From assembly GCF_014672835.1 (NCBI RefSeq), contig NZ_CP060244.1, positions 2,225,001 to 2,289,000 of the forward strand: a stretch of 64,000 bases of DNA, read 5' to 3'. The notes beneath the pieces were generated by a model. It had not been told where the DNA came from. It searched no databases and saw only the letters and a program-made list of their open reading frames with translations. The translations under genes and the position numbers were made by a program. Origin of the DNA: Entomobacter blattae (GTDB taxonomy: Bacteria > Pseudomonadota > Alphaproteobacteria > Acetobacterales > Acetobacteraceae). Below, piece after piece: positions 8,858 through 17,381 of this stretch (positions are counted from its first letter, which is position 1; each line of letters opens with the position of its first letter).

Positions 8858-8876
8858 AGCCCCTATAAAAGGGGCT
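8858..8876 (-). terminator. G/C hairpin with U-tract, prophage family member 4
   Basis: AGCCCC-TATAAAA-GGGGCT followed by TTTTTTG on the minus strand, between the small membrane-anchored gene and tail gene I. It would end the inserted toxin-partner transcript before gene I. Confidence 0.7.
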
Positions 8877-8901
8877 GATATTTAACAAAAAATCCAAATA
8901 A

Positions 8902-9426
8902 TCACTCAACTATAAAACTTTCGTTAAAACATTCCTTCGGTATAACATATTTTATCATTATTTTATGGCCTTGACTCCTATAAGTATTTCTTAAATCCCC
9001 CCACTGTCCGCAGGGAAGCTTTACATGTACTGTGTTATTGTCTACCCATTGTACAGTCTGATTTTCATCAAGAAGATGGCCAATTCTCTTATTTGTTAAA
9101 GGACCATTATTTGCTGGAATGATATTATAGTCACTCATCATAATTGTATTGTCAATAAGTGCCCCAACCGTTCCTGGTGATACTTTTTCACGAGCAGGAG
9201 ATAATATAAAATAATAAAAACTATCTCCTTCTCCGAATAATCCGTAATAAGATACTTTATATTTTTTATCAGGTGAAAAATTCTCATATAGAGCAGAAGT
9301 CAAGTCCACAGAAGATAAGTAGTCAATATGATCTAACCATGGAGAGAGTTTCCCTAGCCAGAAACAAAATAAACAGGATAAAATAAATACCAGTTTTCTC
9401 ATACAGGATGACTTCTTTTCAGACAT
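8902..9426 (-). CDS. Membrane-anchored or exported small protein, candidate immunity partner
   Basis: 174 residues. An N-terminal hydrophobic segment (MRKLVFILSCLFCFWLGKLS from residue 9) suggests a signal anchor or exported protein. The rest is a small soluble domain with DSFYYFILSPAREKV and VHVKLPCGQWGDL and no known motif. It starts 8 nt after the stop of the 1164-residue toxin-like gene, so the two are co-transcribed. Its AT-rich DNA differs from the tail genes. A small gene tightly downstream of a large polymorphic-toxin-like gene is the usual immunity arrangement; this role is inferred. The start could instead be residue 9. Confidence 0.5.
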   Translation of the reverse strand: MSEKKSSCMRKLVFILSCLFCFWLGKLSPWLDHIDYLSSVDLTSALYENFSPDKKYKVSYYGLFGEGDSFYYFILSPAREKVSPGTVGALIDNTIMMSDYNIIPANNGPLTNKRIGHLLDENQTVQWVDNNTVHVKLPCGQWGDLRNTYRSQGHKIMIKYVIPKECFNESFIVE

Positions 9427-9434
9427 ATACGCTA

Positions 9435-12400
9435 CTACTTTCCAGTGAGATCATGATAGAGTTTAAAACCCATTAGGGTATTTTCTACATTAGTTTTTGG
9501 AAGGTGGGTATATGTGCTATCTAAGGCTTTACCTTCTCCAAAATTAGAAAGTTTAGCAGCATAAACATCCTGCATGCTTAATATCTCACTTTCTGATAGC
9601 CCCATAGCTGCAGAATATAAACCTATATATACCGTTGAAATATCAAGAAACTCAGGATTTGATGGTTCCAACCCACCCCACAAACGTACTAATGGTGCCA
9701 GAGCAGGGAAGGTTTGGCTGTCTCGGCTATCAATCCTCTGAAAATCCCATGGGCCGCCCGTAACAAAATTGGCAAGATTAAGAAATGTATTTCCTATTTT
9801 AAAAATATCTATCGTTGAGATTCCAGACAGACTTGCTGTAGACTTGACCTGTTCTAAAATTTTATTATTTTGGGCAATTTTCTGCCCAGCCTCTATAAAC
9901 ATCTGAGGGGGATACCCATTAGGATACTGCAGCAGTTTATGCTCCCCCTTTTTATTTACACTTGCGCCATATAGAGGGTTTCCATCCTTATCAAGCAATG
10001 GAATAGCTGCATTAGATCCACTATAGGTAATTTTATAGGCAACCTCTTCTTTTCTGAGATCTGTTACGGATTTATGTTCATTGATCCATCTTTGCTGAAG
10101 TTCTGGGCTGGGGTTAGTACCCCAGACATCCATATAAGCGTTGCCACGTACTTTACGTGTATCTGCAGAAACATTGATCTGCTCTTCAAAATCCTTCATC
10201 GTAGCCTGGTCGTATTGGCCAATAAAATCCTGGTTCTGTTTAATAAAGTCCTGCCACATCTGTGACTGAAGCTGCACCTTCGAAATATCCTGATACTTTG
10301 TCAAATATCCTTCAATAGAGTTTCGTGCTTCAGCGCTATGGGCTTCAATATTGCTATAGTAGTTATAGTCATAATTGCCATTTTGCAGATTAATTATCAT
10401 ATCAGATGCAAACTGCTGATTATAACTCCCTGAGGTATGATCAAGGGCAACACCTGTTTTGTTATACCACTGGGTATCATAAACGCCATTATTTACACCA
10501 ATCACAACCAAATTTTCTCGGGCCGTAGAATAGTTATAGGCAGAAATATTGCCTCCTTTAAACTCATCAACCCTGGCATTGATCCAGTCCTTATTGTCAT
10601 CTCCACCAGAAGAATACCCAAGAACCTTCGAAAAAAGACCATGCATGGCCTGTCTGGTTTGAGCACTAGCCGCAATGTTAACATAAGCCTCTCTAAAGGC
10701 CGCATTATCAGGCCTTAACTTATCGATACTCTCATTGACCAAAGATGATTGGTTAGAAGACAATGCACCGGTTGTACCCTGATAAGCCTTGACAAAATTC
10801 TCCACACGTCCGCGCAACTCTGAAGAACCAAGATAATCCGAAACACCGCTAGCATAGGTTTTCTCCCGAGCTTTGATATCATCGGCCAGTTTTCTATTAA
10901 ATTCTGAATCGTAGCTATTGGCTGACCCATCGTAAGAACCGCCTTTCAGCTTAATGATATCGGCATAAACACCCTGATTATAACTATAATCAATCAGCTT
11001 GTTAAACTCATGATCATAACTGGAAGAGCCAGCCCCAATTTGGTTTGCCCAATCCCGTTCTGTAACTTTATCCCCTGCATTGGCCACCCGCCCCTGTACC
11101 ACCTTCACAATCTCATCATAAACACCGTGATCGTAACTCCAGTTTGCAAGGTTGGCACGCTCTGTAGCGTAAGTACTATTCCCCGCACCAATAGCGTTTG
11201 CCCAGTTCCGTTCACTCACCTTGTCCCCATCAGTGGCCGCCCGACCCTGCACCACCTTCACAATATCATCATAAACACCATTGTTATAGCTCCAGTTGGC
11301 TAGATCAGCCTGCTCCCCAGCATAGGTACTCTGCCCACTTCCAATACGATCCGCCCAGCCACGTTCTGTAACCCTATCTCCCGCATTAGCCGCATGACCA
11401 TGCACATCTTCTATGATCTTGTCATAAACACCATTGTTATAGGCAACATTTGCCAAATCACGCAGACTGTTTGTCAGGCCGTAGCTGTCATCACCCTTCA
11501 TGTTATTTTTCATATTATCAATCCATGACCCATTCTGGCCATCACTGGCTGCTGTACCTGTAACAGCAAGGAATTGGTTATTGATGGCACGGCTTGTCTG
11601 GTCGTTATCAATAATGGAATTCTGCAGTGCACGCATGGTAATGGATGGGTTATTCCACATGAAATCTTTCACTGACTGATTCCAGCCAGAGTTTCTTCCT
11701 GAAGAACCAGTTCCTTGTACACGATCTTCTGTTCTGTTCAATGTGTCTGACGTATAGGCTGAATAAACAACCTGATGGCGAATATCGTTAATAGTTTTGT
11801 AACCATCACTGTTATTGCCTAAAAGATCCTGAAGATTCTTGATATCTTGCTGTTGGGCTTGATCTGAGGGATTAACACCAGAAAAATCCCGCTTCATCTG
11901 CTCTATGATATCTTTAACAGGTTGGCTATGAGCAAGAACCTTCCTGAACTCAGATAAAGACCCGGCATTCATCAGGGCTTCCCTTAAACCCGTTACAGAC
12001 TGGTTCTTATCATAATCAAAAGGCAGGCCCATCTCTGCACCTGTGGGATCACGGCCAAAAACATCACGAAAAACATTTTTAATCATATCCCCTGCAGGAT
12101 CAGAAACAATTGTCGTATTCACCTTGCCATTTTTCCATATGGGAGACACCATGTCCTGTAAGAGGTTCTTCATCACAACATCATTGGGATCATGCTCCTT
12201 ACGGACATAATGATGGACCTTGTCATTAAAAAACGACTTCTCGTCTTTTGTCATGGCATGACCAAAAAACTGTCGCCCAAAATTGTCAGCTTTTGTGGCA
12301 AAGTCATTCTGGAACTGCTGAGAACGGTAATAACTCTCTCCATGCCCCAAAAGACCTTGAGCGGGATAACCATTGGAGCCAATAGGCGGCGGTCCAAAAC

Positions 12401-12929
12401 CACCAATCCAGTTACTCGTAATTGAACCACCACTGTAATTTACATTAATGCCTGAATCATAAACTGATGTAGTTGTTGTAGAAATAATCAGATCTCCAGA
12501 ACCACTCCCGGTAACAGAGTTAATATAATTTGCAGCTACAAATTCCAGTTTGATTGAACCTGGTTCATTGGCAAAAACTCTCAATGTCTGCTCTACCTGC
12601 TCAGCGTGGCTTAAATGCTCACTGGAAAGAGCTGTAAAAGCATCCTGTAAAGGCTTTAATGCCTGAAAATCAGAAGTAAGGGTGGTTGAACCCATAATAT
12701 CCGTTGCCAGGTGGAGGAAAGCCCCTTCCACAACTTTTTGCACACTTACGTGCTGAGCTTGCGAGGCATGCTGCAAAACAGCACTTTCACCCAGAGAGGT
12801 TCCGTGAGTTACAAAATCTTCTACCGCAGAGACAAGGCCACCATAAAACTGCCTGTTATTGACAATATCACTATCGTTACGGGAAAATCTATCAATCAAG
12901 CCAGAAAGAGACTCTACAGAACCACTCAT
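9435..12929 (-). CDS. Large repeat protein with polymorphic-toxin-like C-terminus, inserted in tail operon
   Basis: 1164 residues starting MSGSVESLSGLIDRF, with AAGG 9 nt upstream; a longer frame to 12980 lacks a ribosome site. There is no signal peptide. Residues around 290-350 (NVFRDVFGRDPTGAEMG...LREAL) resemble DUF4214-type units. The centre has three 51-residue tandem repeats plus degenerate copies. The last 130 residues include TGGPWDFQRIDSRDSQ and YIGLYSAAMGLSESE, which resemble Bacterial toxin 44-type domains (GGPWD, then YG..G.AAG). That assignment is tentative. It interrupts the J-I gene pair, has an AT-rich upstream gap (12930-13114) suited to its own promoter, and is followed by a small partner gene. 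It may be a tail-delivered or secreted effector. Confidence 0.6.
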   Translation of the reverse strand: MSGSVESLSGLIDRFSRNDSDIVNNRQFYGGLVSAVEDFVTHGTSLGESAVLQHASQAQHVSVQKVVEGAFLHLATDIMGSTTLTSDFQALKPLQDAFTALSSEHLSHAEQVEQTLRVFANEPGSIKLEFVAANYINSVTGSGSGDLIISTTTTSVYDSGINVNYSGGSITSNWIGGFGPPPIGSNGYPAQGLLGHGESYYRSQQFQNDFATKADNFGRQFFGHAMTKDEKSFFNDKVHHYVRKEHDPNDVVMKNLLQDMVSPIWKNGKVNTTIVSDPAGDMIKNVFRDVFGRDPTGAEMGLPFDYDKNQSVTGLREALMNAGSLSEFRKVLAHSQPVKDIIEQMKRDFSGVNPSDQAQQQDIKNLQDLLGNNSDGYKTINDIRHQVVYSAYTSDTLNRTEDRVQGTGSSGRNSGWNQSVKDFMWNNPSITMRALQNSIIDNDQTSRAINNQFLAVTGTAASDGQNGSWIDNMKNNMKGDDSYGLTNSLRDLANVAYNNGVYDKIIEDVHGHAANAGDRVTERGWADRIGSGQSTYAGEQADLANWSYNNGVYDDIVKVVQGRAATDGDKVSERNWANAIGAGNSTYATERANLANWSYDHGVYDEIVKVVQGRVANAGDKVTERDWANQIGAGSSSYDHEFNKLIDYSYNQGVYADIIKLKGGSYDGSANSYDSEFNRKLADDIKAREKTYASGVSDYLGSSELRGRVENFVKAYQGTTGALSSNQSSLVNESIDKLRPDNAAFREAYVNIAASAQTRQAMHGLFSKVLGYSSGGDDNKDWINARVDEFKGGNISAYNYSTARENLVVIGVNNGVYDTQWYNKTGVALDHTSGSYNQQFASDMIINLQNGNYDYNYYSNIEAHSAEARNSIEGYLTKYQDISKVQLQSQMWQDFIKQNQDFIGQYDQATMKDFEEQINVSADTRKVRGNAYMDVWGTNPSPELQQRWINEHKSVTDLRKEEVAYKITYSGSNAAIPLLDKDGNPLYGASVNKKGEHKLLQYPNGYPPQMFIEAGQKIAQNNKILEQVKSTASLSGISTIDIFKIGNTFLNLANFVTGGPWDFQRIDSRDSQTFPALAPLVRLWGGLEPSNPEFLDISTVYIGLYSAAMGLSESEILSMQDVYAAKLSNFGEGKALDSTYTHLPKTNVENTLMGFKLYHDLTGK
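10974..11432 (-). repeat. Three 153-bp tandem repeats inside the toxin-like gene
   Basis: The string CATAAACACC recurs at 10964, 11117, 11270 and 11423, exactly 153 bp apart. Each unit encodes 51 residues of the form GVYDxIVKVVQGRAA, then D.VSERNWANAIGAG, then STYATERANLANWSY. Units 1 to 3 are well conserved and a fourth breaks off after GVYADIIKLKGG. A related GVNNGVYD occurs further downstream. Confidence 0.9.
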
Positions 12930-13114
12930 GAGAAATAACCTTCTTATAAAAAATACATCGGGCCAGCCTTCACAGGCCATAAATTAATAATGCATCTCAT
13001 TAGCTTTCTATTAAATTTCAGTCCATATCATTATCTGAGATATTAATTCAAAAAATCGTTATTATTAGCTATTTGAAATAAATATTATCAGCCAACAAAT
13101 CATCCTGATACAGC

Positions 13115-14344
13115 TCAAAACCCGATCTCTGTTGTGATACTGACCTGAGAGATATCAATAGCAGGTTTTTGTTTATAGGTTAGGGCGATTTGTTGTTGGG
13201 TTATGGCGTTTTCTGATGTGCCTAACAGAATAGAGTTAATCACATAAGCTTCCCCCCCTTTATCGGCAGATAAACTTGCTACCGGATAGAGGCGTGAGGC
13301 ATAAAGCGTGGTGCCAGCAGGGTATGCGCTGATTGCCTCAGCTACAGCATTCTGGATTGATAGCCCAATGGTGCTGTTCCATTTCTGGTTAATTGTAATA
13401 GCAATTGCCACGTAAATAGCAACGCGTTCTGGCCGTGAAAAATGAACGATGCGGGTTTGGCCTGCACTATCCGTTACAGGTTCCGTAACATCGCCATAAG
13501 TGCCAACCCCCATGCCTTTGGTATTCGCAATCGTTTCTGCAATAGCCTGAGCATCACCTCCATCAATAACCAAAGCCACACTGTGAGAGGGTACGCCATT
13601 CAGAGCCCGGGTTGCAGTGTCATTCTCGTAGACTGAAACCTCCGCCACTCCTGTTATGCTCTCAAGTGCACCAACCATACCCTGAAGAATGCTTTTAGAG
13701 GCAATCATCGTGCTTTGCGCCTGGCGTTGCCGCAACTGGCCATCTGTCTCTATCGGCTTGCCCAGAGTGGCTGCCGTAGCATTGATCACCCCAGCCCAAC
13801 CCCGTGTAGGAGTGTTAATGACAGTAAGGCTGCCTGGGGTCGCTGTAATGGCACCCTCCTCACTGCAGGTCGCCGTAACGACAATGAATCCTTCCAGGGG
13901 AATAGTAACCTGAGCGGGCAAACTCCACACCATATTGGTCACATTATGGCGGATTGCGCCGTTCGTAATTACGACGCCAGCATCGCCCGTAATGGTAACG
14001 TCGCATGTTGAGCGCGTAGCAACTGCTCTGGCAATGCCATTGATTTTGACCACAGAGGAAAGCCCTACCCCTTGGGCCGTTGATGGAGAAAACGCATTGT
14101 AAACCCCAACAGCAGCAGAGACCACATCGTAATATGCCCTGGCTTGAACGGCAATCCACTGCCCATCTTTGGTTGCGTTATCCAGCACAATATCAGTGCC
14201 GTAAATTTCCCTGTAGCGGCTCTGATACCAGGCCAGAACCATTTCAAACGTTGGGGCGTGAATACCTGTTATATCCACATTCAGGGCAATATCGGTTGTG
14301 TCGGGCAGGACAAACCCTACACCTAATGTTGTGTTATCCGCCAT
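13115..14344 (-). CDS. Baseplate protein J (gp47/Mu-P2 J family)
   Basis: 409 residues. The N-terminal APTFEMVLAWYQSRYREIYG, TKDGQWIAVQARAYYDVVSA and AQGVGLSSVVKINGI are typical of the baseplate J/gp47 family. It forms the wedge that joins the central hub to the fibres and triggers sheath contraction. It overlaps the upstream gene W by 11 nt. Presence of J implies a contractile (myovirus) ancestor, yet no sheath or tube gene is present in the prophage. Confidence 0.9.
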   Translation of the reverse strand: MADNTTLGVGFVLPDTTDIALNVDITGIHAPTFEMVLAWYQSRYREIYGTDIVLDNATKDGQWIAVQARAYYDVVSAAVGVYNAFSPSTAQGVGLSSVVKINGIARAVATRSTCDVTITGDAGVVITNGAIRHNVTNMVWSLPAQVTIPLEGFIVVTATCSEEGAITATPGSLTVINTPTRGWAGVINATAATLGKPIETDGQLRQRQAQSTMIASKSILQGMVGALESITGVAEVSVYENDTATRALNGVPSHSVALVIDGGDAQAIAETIANTKGMGVGTYGDVTEPVTDSAGQTRIVHFSRPERVAIYVAIAITINQKWNSTIGLSIQNAVAEAISAYPAGTTLYASRLYPVASLSADKGGEAYVINSILLGTSENAITQQQIALTYKQKPAIDISQVSITTEIGF

Positions 14345-14705
14345 TATTCTGCCCTGACAAAACTACAGCTAGAGGCGTTACGCCATAAGCCGTGTTGATG
14401 GTGAGGTTTACGCTAATGTCTCGTATTTGTGAGGTGTCGGCCTGAAAGGCCGTAATGGCCCTAACGCCTGGAGTTGGCAGCACGCGGGCACGTAAGGCTG
14501 GTTCATACAGGGTTTGCCTGCCTTTACCCAAAACATTGAGCTGCCACGGTGTGCCCTCCTGCGTATCAAGAAACCACTCCCCCAGCCATAGGTTCAGACG
14601 GTTTTTAACCAGCTGACCAACTCCCTCGCGCTGATCGCGCCAGAAATCCCCCTCGCTATTGCCAAAACACATATCACCTTCTGCACCTTCCTTGCGAATT
14701 CTCAT
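14334..14705 (-). CDS. Baseplate protein W-like (gp25-like)
   Basis: About 123 residues from MRIRKEGAEGDMCFG. Contains DFWRDQREGVGQLVKNRLNL, then WLGEWFLDTQEGTPW, the signature of the small phage baseplate protein between V and J. Then LRARVLPTPGVRAI. The start at 14705 lies two bases after the stop of a 12-codon open frame led by a strong ribosome site (14708-14746), so it may be reached by coupling. A longer start at 14717 has no ribosome site. Confidence 0.75.
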   Translation of the reverse strand: MRIRKEGAEGDMCFGNSEGDFWRDQREGVGQLVKNRLNLWLGEWFLDTQEGTPWQLNVLGKGRQTLYEPALRARVLPTPGVRAITAFQADTSQIRDISVNLTINTAYGVTPLAVVLSGQNNGG

Positions 14706-14707
14706 AT

Positions 14708-14746
14708 TCAACCCCATGTATCACGGTCTAAAAGAAGGTCTGCCAT
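14708..14746 (-). CDS. 12-codon leader-like open frame before gene W
   Basis: Reads MADLLLDRDTWG then TGA, with TAGGAGC 7 nt upstream, the best ribosome site in this part of the operon. The stop lies 2 nt before the gene W ATG. The residues resemble the usual first residues of gp46-like baseplate proteins (MxDLLLD). It could be the true N-terminus of gene W broken at the G4 run TGGGG, since one more G joins the frames. It could also be a coupling leader. Confidence 0.4.
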   Translation of the reverse strand: MADLLLDRDTWG

Positions 14747-14756
14747 TTTGAAGCTC

Positions 14757-14909
14757 CTATTTTGTAATAAAGTGCTGAATTACGGAACCAAGGTTGAGAA
14801 CCCACGCCATAACAGCCAACCAAATCGCAAAAAACTTCCAGGCTGATAAACTATTCATAGCTTGAAAAACTCCTTGTACGATCACAAGTAAGGTTGTATA
14901 CTTCTTCAT
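14757..14909 (-). CDS. 50-residue phage membrane protein
   Basis: MKKYTTLLVIVQGVFQAMNS, then SAWKFFAIWLAVMAWVLNLG, then SVIQHFITK. One strong membrane segment at about residues 24-42. AAGGA lies 8 nt before the ATG, and its stop codon overlaps the ribosome site of the following leader frame. A second start at residue 18 also has an AAGGAG upstream. No family recognised. Confidence 0.5.
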   Translation of the reverse strand: MKKYTTLLVIVQGVFQAMNSLSAWKFFAIWLAVMAWVLNLGSVIQHFITK

Positions 14910-14944
14910 AAGTTCTTCCTTGCTTCATTCAAGGTCTGAATCAG

Positions 14945-14978
14945 AACCCCCGCCAGTGCTTCCAACACGGCGGGGGTT
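14945..14978 (-). terminator. Strong inverted repeat between genes V and W
   Basis: AACCCCCGCC and GGCGGGGGTT pair perfectly around a 14-base loop. No long T-run follows on the minus strand, so it may be an attenuating or RNA-processing hairpin rather than a full terminator. Confidence 0.5.
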
Positions 14979-15008
14979 CGCTATTCTCGGGTTTGTAATA
15001 TTGTATAG

Positions 15009-15677
15009 TTATTCAGGTTGGGCCGTTGTCCCGCTTCCTGTCTCGACCCCACCATGAACGTGGTTTTGCAGGCTGATGGAACCGGCTTTTACATCGCCTG
15101 AAGCGGTAACCTTTCCTTCAACAGTGATATCCCCCCTGATGTGGGTTTCCCCCTCTATCTTTACATGAGCCGCTTTAATGCTGACCTTGCCCTTTTCAAG
15201 GGTGATAATTGCTGACCCGTCCTCAGCTTTTAACTGCATTCCGGAGCCTGAAACCCCTTTAACAGGGTGCGCCAAGCTCGCAAGGCCAAAAATGGCCATT
15301 CCATCAGATAAATCATGCGTCCTGTGGTCATGATGGGCTTGGGCTTTACCGGTTTGCCAAAACTCGTCAATAGAGCGGGTGGAAAACACAACCAAACATT
15401 CGTCACCCTTCTGGATGGGAAATGTGATGACAAATCCACCGTCCCTGGGAAACACAACAGGGCATTCCGGCAGGTCTGGCAACGCCTGATGTGTCCTGTT
15501 CCCTAGCTCGTCAACCGTATAACCCGAAACACCTGGGGAAACAGCAACCGTGTTTTTCTGGGCATCATAATGGGTTACTATGGCGGGAACGGCCGTCCAT
15601 AGGCCAGATTTCAACCCATCGAGCCAACTATGTATGGCTTCCTCTGGATTGTGAAATAACTCGCGTGGGTCTGGCAT
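15009..15677 (-). CDS. Baseplate spike protein V (gp138/gpV family)
   Basis: 222 residues. An N-terminal OB-like domain (ILTAVPAIVTHYD-type, here SGLWTAVPAIVTHYDA, then VSGYTVDELGNRT) is followed by LPDLPECPVVFPRDGGF and KGDECLVVFSTRSIDEFW. A beta-helical tail of short repeats (IKAAHVKIEGETHIRGDI) ends in NHVHGGVETGSGTT, a typical C-terminus of phage spike proteins. It forms the membrane-piercing tip. It is divergently transcribed from the Doc module. Confidence 0.9.
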   Translation of the reverse strand: MPDPRELFHNPEEAIHSWLDGLKSGLWTAVPAIVTHYDAQKNTVAVSPGVSGYTVDELGNRTHQALPDLPECPVVFPRDGGFVITFPIQKGDECLVVFSTRSIDEFWQTGKAQAHHDHRTHDLSDGMAIFGLASLAHPVKGVSGSGMQLKAEDGSAIITLEKGKVSIKAAHVKIEGETHIRGDITVEGKVTASGDVKAGSISLQNHVHGGVETGSGTTAQPE

Positions 15678-15709
15678 AAAACTTTCTCTTATATTATCGT
15701 GTTATATAT

Positions 15710-15729
15710 GTTATTACTTTTGTAGTAAC
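15710..15729. promoter_or_regulatory. Inverted repeat before the AbrB/Doc operon
   Basis: GTTATTAC-TTTT-GTAGTAAC (one mismatch) lies 10 bp upstream of the antitoxin GTG. AbrB/MazE-type antitoxins autoregulate at such palindromes; the operator role is inferred. Confidence 0.5.
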
Positions 15730-15739
15730 GGAGAATGAA

Positions 15740-15967
15740 GTGATTGAACTGAAACTTAGAAAATTTGGCAATTCTGTCGGCCTAGTTCTGCCAAAAGAAG
15801 TATTGGAGCATATGAAACTGCAGGAAGGCGAAAAGCTCTACCTGACCGAAACACCCGATGGCAGTTATCGCATTGGCCCATACAACCCCACCTTTAAGGA
15901 AAAGATGAACAAGGCCGATAACATTATAAGTCGCTATCGCAATGCCCTGAAGGTTCTTTCAGAATGA
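15740..15967 (+). CDS. AbrB/MazE-fold antitoxin
   Basis: 75 residues from a GTG start with GGAGA upstream. MIELKLRKFGNSVGLVLPKEVLEHMKL-type sequence (LRKFGNSVGLVLPKEVL) is the swapped-hairpin AbrB DNA-binding fold, which would bind the operator. The C-terminal part (about residues 50-75) would cover the toxin. It overlaps the Doc gene by 4 bp (ATGA), the normal arrangement of a toxin-antitoxin operon. It lies on the opposite strand within the tail operon. Confidence 0.85.
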   Translation: MIELKLRKFGNSVGLVLPKEVLEHMKLQEGEKLYLTETPDGSYRIGPYNPTFKEKMNKADNIISRYRNALKVLSE

Positions 15968-16380
15968 CGCCTCTCTGGCTTGAGGAAAGTGACATTCTAC
16001 CCCTTCATGAGAAGCTGCTTGCCCTTAATGGAGGAGCAGAAGGAATAAGAGATACTGGTCTTTTGCAATCTGCCCTGACACGACCTAAAAACTGGTGGCA
16101 TTATAACCACACGGCAAAAGACGCCATTCTACACATGGCCAACCTATATACAGCTGGCATAATTGGCAACCATCCCTTCATTGATGGTAATAAGAGAACA
16201 GGTTTTATAACAGGCATTCTCTTTCTTGAGCTCAATGGTTTTGATTTTTTTGCGCCAGAAGAAATAGCAACCCGGGCTGTCCTTTCCCTTGCTGCATCCT
16301 CGCAACGGAGCACAGAAGGAGAAAAGACCTATTTTCTGTTTTTAAAGGAATATTCTAAAAAAGCAGAACTTCATCCCTAA
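15964..16380 (+). CDS. doc: Doc toxin, Fic family (death on curing)
   Basis: 138 residues. The catalytic Fic-type motif HPFIDGNKRTG is at about residues 73-83, in the Doc form HxFxDxNKR. Doc phosphorylates elongation factor EF-Tu and stops translation. The upstream AbrB-type antitoxin is the usual alternative to Phd. The stop overlaps the stop of the convergent hub gene (16377) by 4 bp, so the module was fitted exactly between tail genes. Confidence 0.9.
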   Translation: MTPLWLEESDILPLHEKLLALNGGAEGIRDTGLLQSALTRPKNWWHYNHTAKDAILHMANLYTAGIIGNHPFIDGNKRTGFITGILFLELNGFDFFAPEEIATRAVLSLAASSQRSTEGEKTYFLFLKEYSKKAELHP

Positions 16381-17381
16381 CCTGCCCTTAATAGTGAGGT
16401 TGGCAACACAGAGGTGGCATCCAACGCTGTACAGGTGATAGAACTCGACCAATCATTGCCCCTGGTATCGCCAGAGTGATCGACAAATTGGATACGATAA
16501 TTCCCGCTTTGGCTTAACCCCGCAAACTGGCTCCCAGAAACGTTCGGGTTGTTAATGGCATTAGGACTATCTCCACTCACCAGGTTAGGGTTAGCGCCTG
16601 CTGTGTAGGACACATCAGCCCGTGCAGCAATAATATCAGACAGATTGATCATGACCCTTTTGCCGGCCTGAAGTCTTGGATTCAGCAGGCATTGTGCTGA
16701 AACGCCTCCTGTAATTTGCTGAGGCATGCCAATAAGCCCTGTCGCAGGGGTCAGCGCCACCACTTCATCATTCTCGCCTTGCAATGGGGCAGAAGCTCCG
16801 CCCAGAGGATAAAATGCCAGGTTGTTGCCATTCACCGCCCAATTGGTATTGGTGCTGTGCCCCAAAATGCGGGTATGTTCACGCACCATGCCGTAACAAA
16901 TTTTTGGCCTGCAGCCTGTTGTATCGGTTTTGGGGAGAATAACATTCTTTAACTGCGCATCATCAACAGCCTGCAAGTAGCTATTGGCCGCGTCCTCATG
17001 GCTCCACCCTGCGCCGATAACCGTATTGATCGTAGCCTCGCTATAGGTTTTGTCAGCCTCGGTTGCGAGAATGGCCAAATAAGTATCTGTCGGGTTATCA
17101 CGCACATAGCGGCTCTGGACAATACTGCCTCTGAACAGCTCTGCAACATGCCCACTATAGCCCGCCTCCAGTGAAACCTGACTGAATTCTCTCTGCAGGC
17201 GTGATACTGTTTGGGGAGCTGGGTTATAAATGCGCGCCTCCAACGATTTGGGCATTTGTCCTACAATGGCGTGGGTCACGGTAAAGACAATCCGTAAATT
17301 AGAGAGGTCCAGCCCATTGCCTGTAGCATCGCCCGCAACCAATTTCAGGCTGCGCCGATATTGAACATAATCATCAACCAT
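16377..17381 (-). CDS. Phage baseplate hub-like protein
   Basis: 334 residues starting MVDDYVQYRRSLKLVAGD. The ATG overlaps the stop region of the upstream gene (17374), so a longer frame to 17471 is rejected. The N-terminus (LDLSNLRIVFTV, then LEARIYNPAP, VSRLQREFSQVSLEAGY) fits the beta-barrel opening of gp27/gpD-like hub proteins. It lies between the plug-like gene and spike V, where hub genes occur. The assignment rests mainly on synteny. Confidence 0.65.
   Translation of the reverse strand: MVDDYVQYRRSLKLVAGDATGNGLDLSNLRIVFTVTHAIVGQMPKSLEARIYNPAPQTVSRLQREFSQVSLEAGYSGHVAELFRGSIVQSRYVRDNPTDTYLAILATEADKTYSEATINTVIGAGWSHEDAANSYLQAVDDAQLKNVILPKTDTTGCRPKICYGMVREHTRILGHSTNTNWAVNGNNLAFYPLGGASAPLQGENDEVVALTPATGLIGMPQQITGGVSAQCLLNPRLQAGKRVMINLSDIIAARADVSYTAGANPNLVSGDSPNAINNPNVSGSQFAGLSQSGNYRIQFVDHSGDTRGNDWSSSITCTALDATSVLPTSLLRAG

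Noticed and set aside
11010-11303. Plus-strand 97-residue gene
   Set aside because: It is the antisense shadow of the 153-bp repeats in the toxin-like gene.
10974-11432. CRISPR array
   Set aside because: Repeats are long, contiguous and coding with no spacers; no CRISPR-type array or cas gene was seen anywhere in the window.
9435-12980. Toxin-like protein starting at 12980
   Set aside because: No ribosome site there; the start at 12929 has AAGG at suitable distance.
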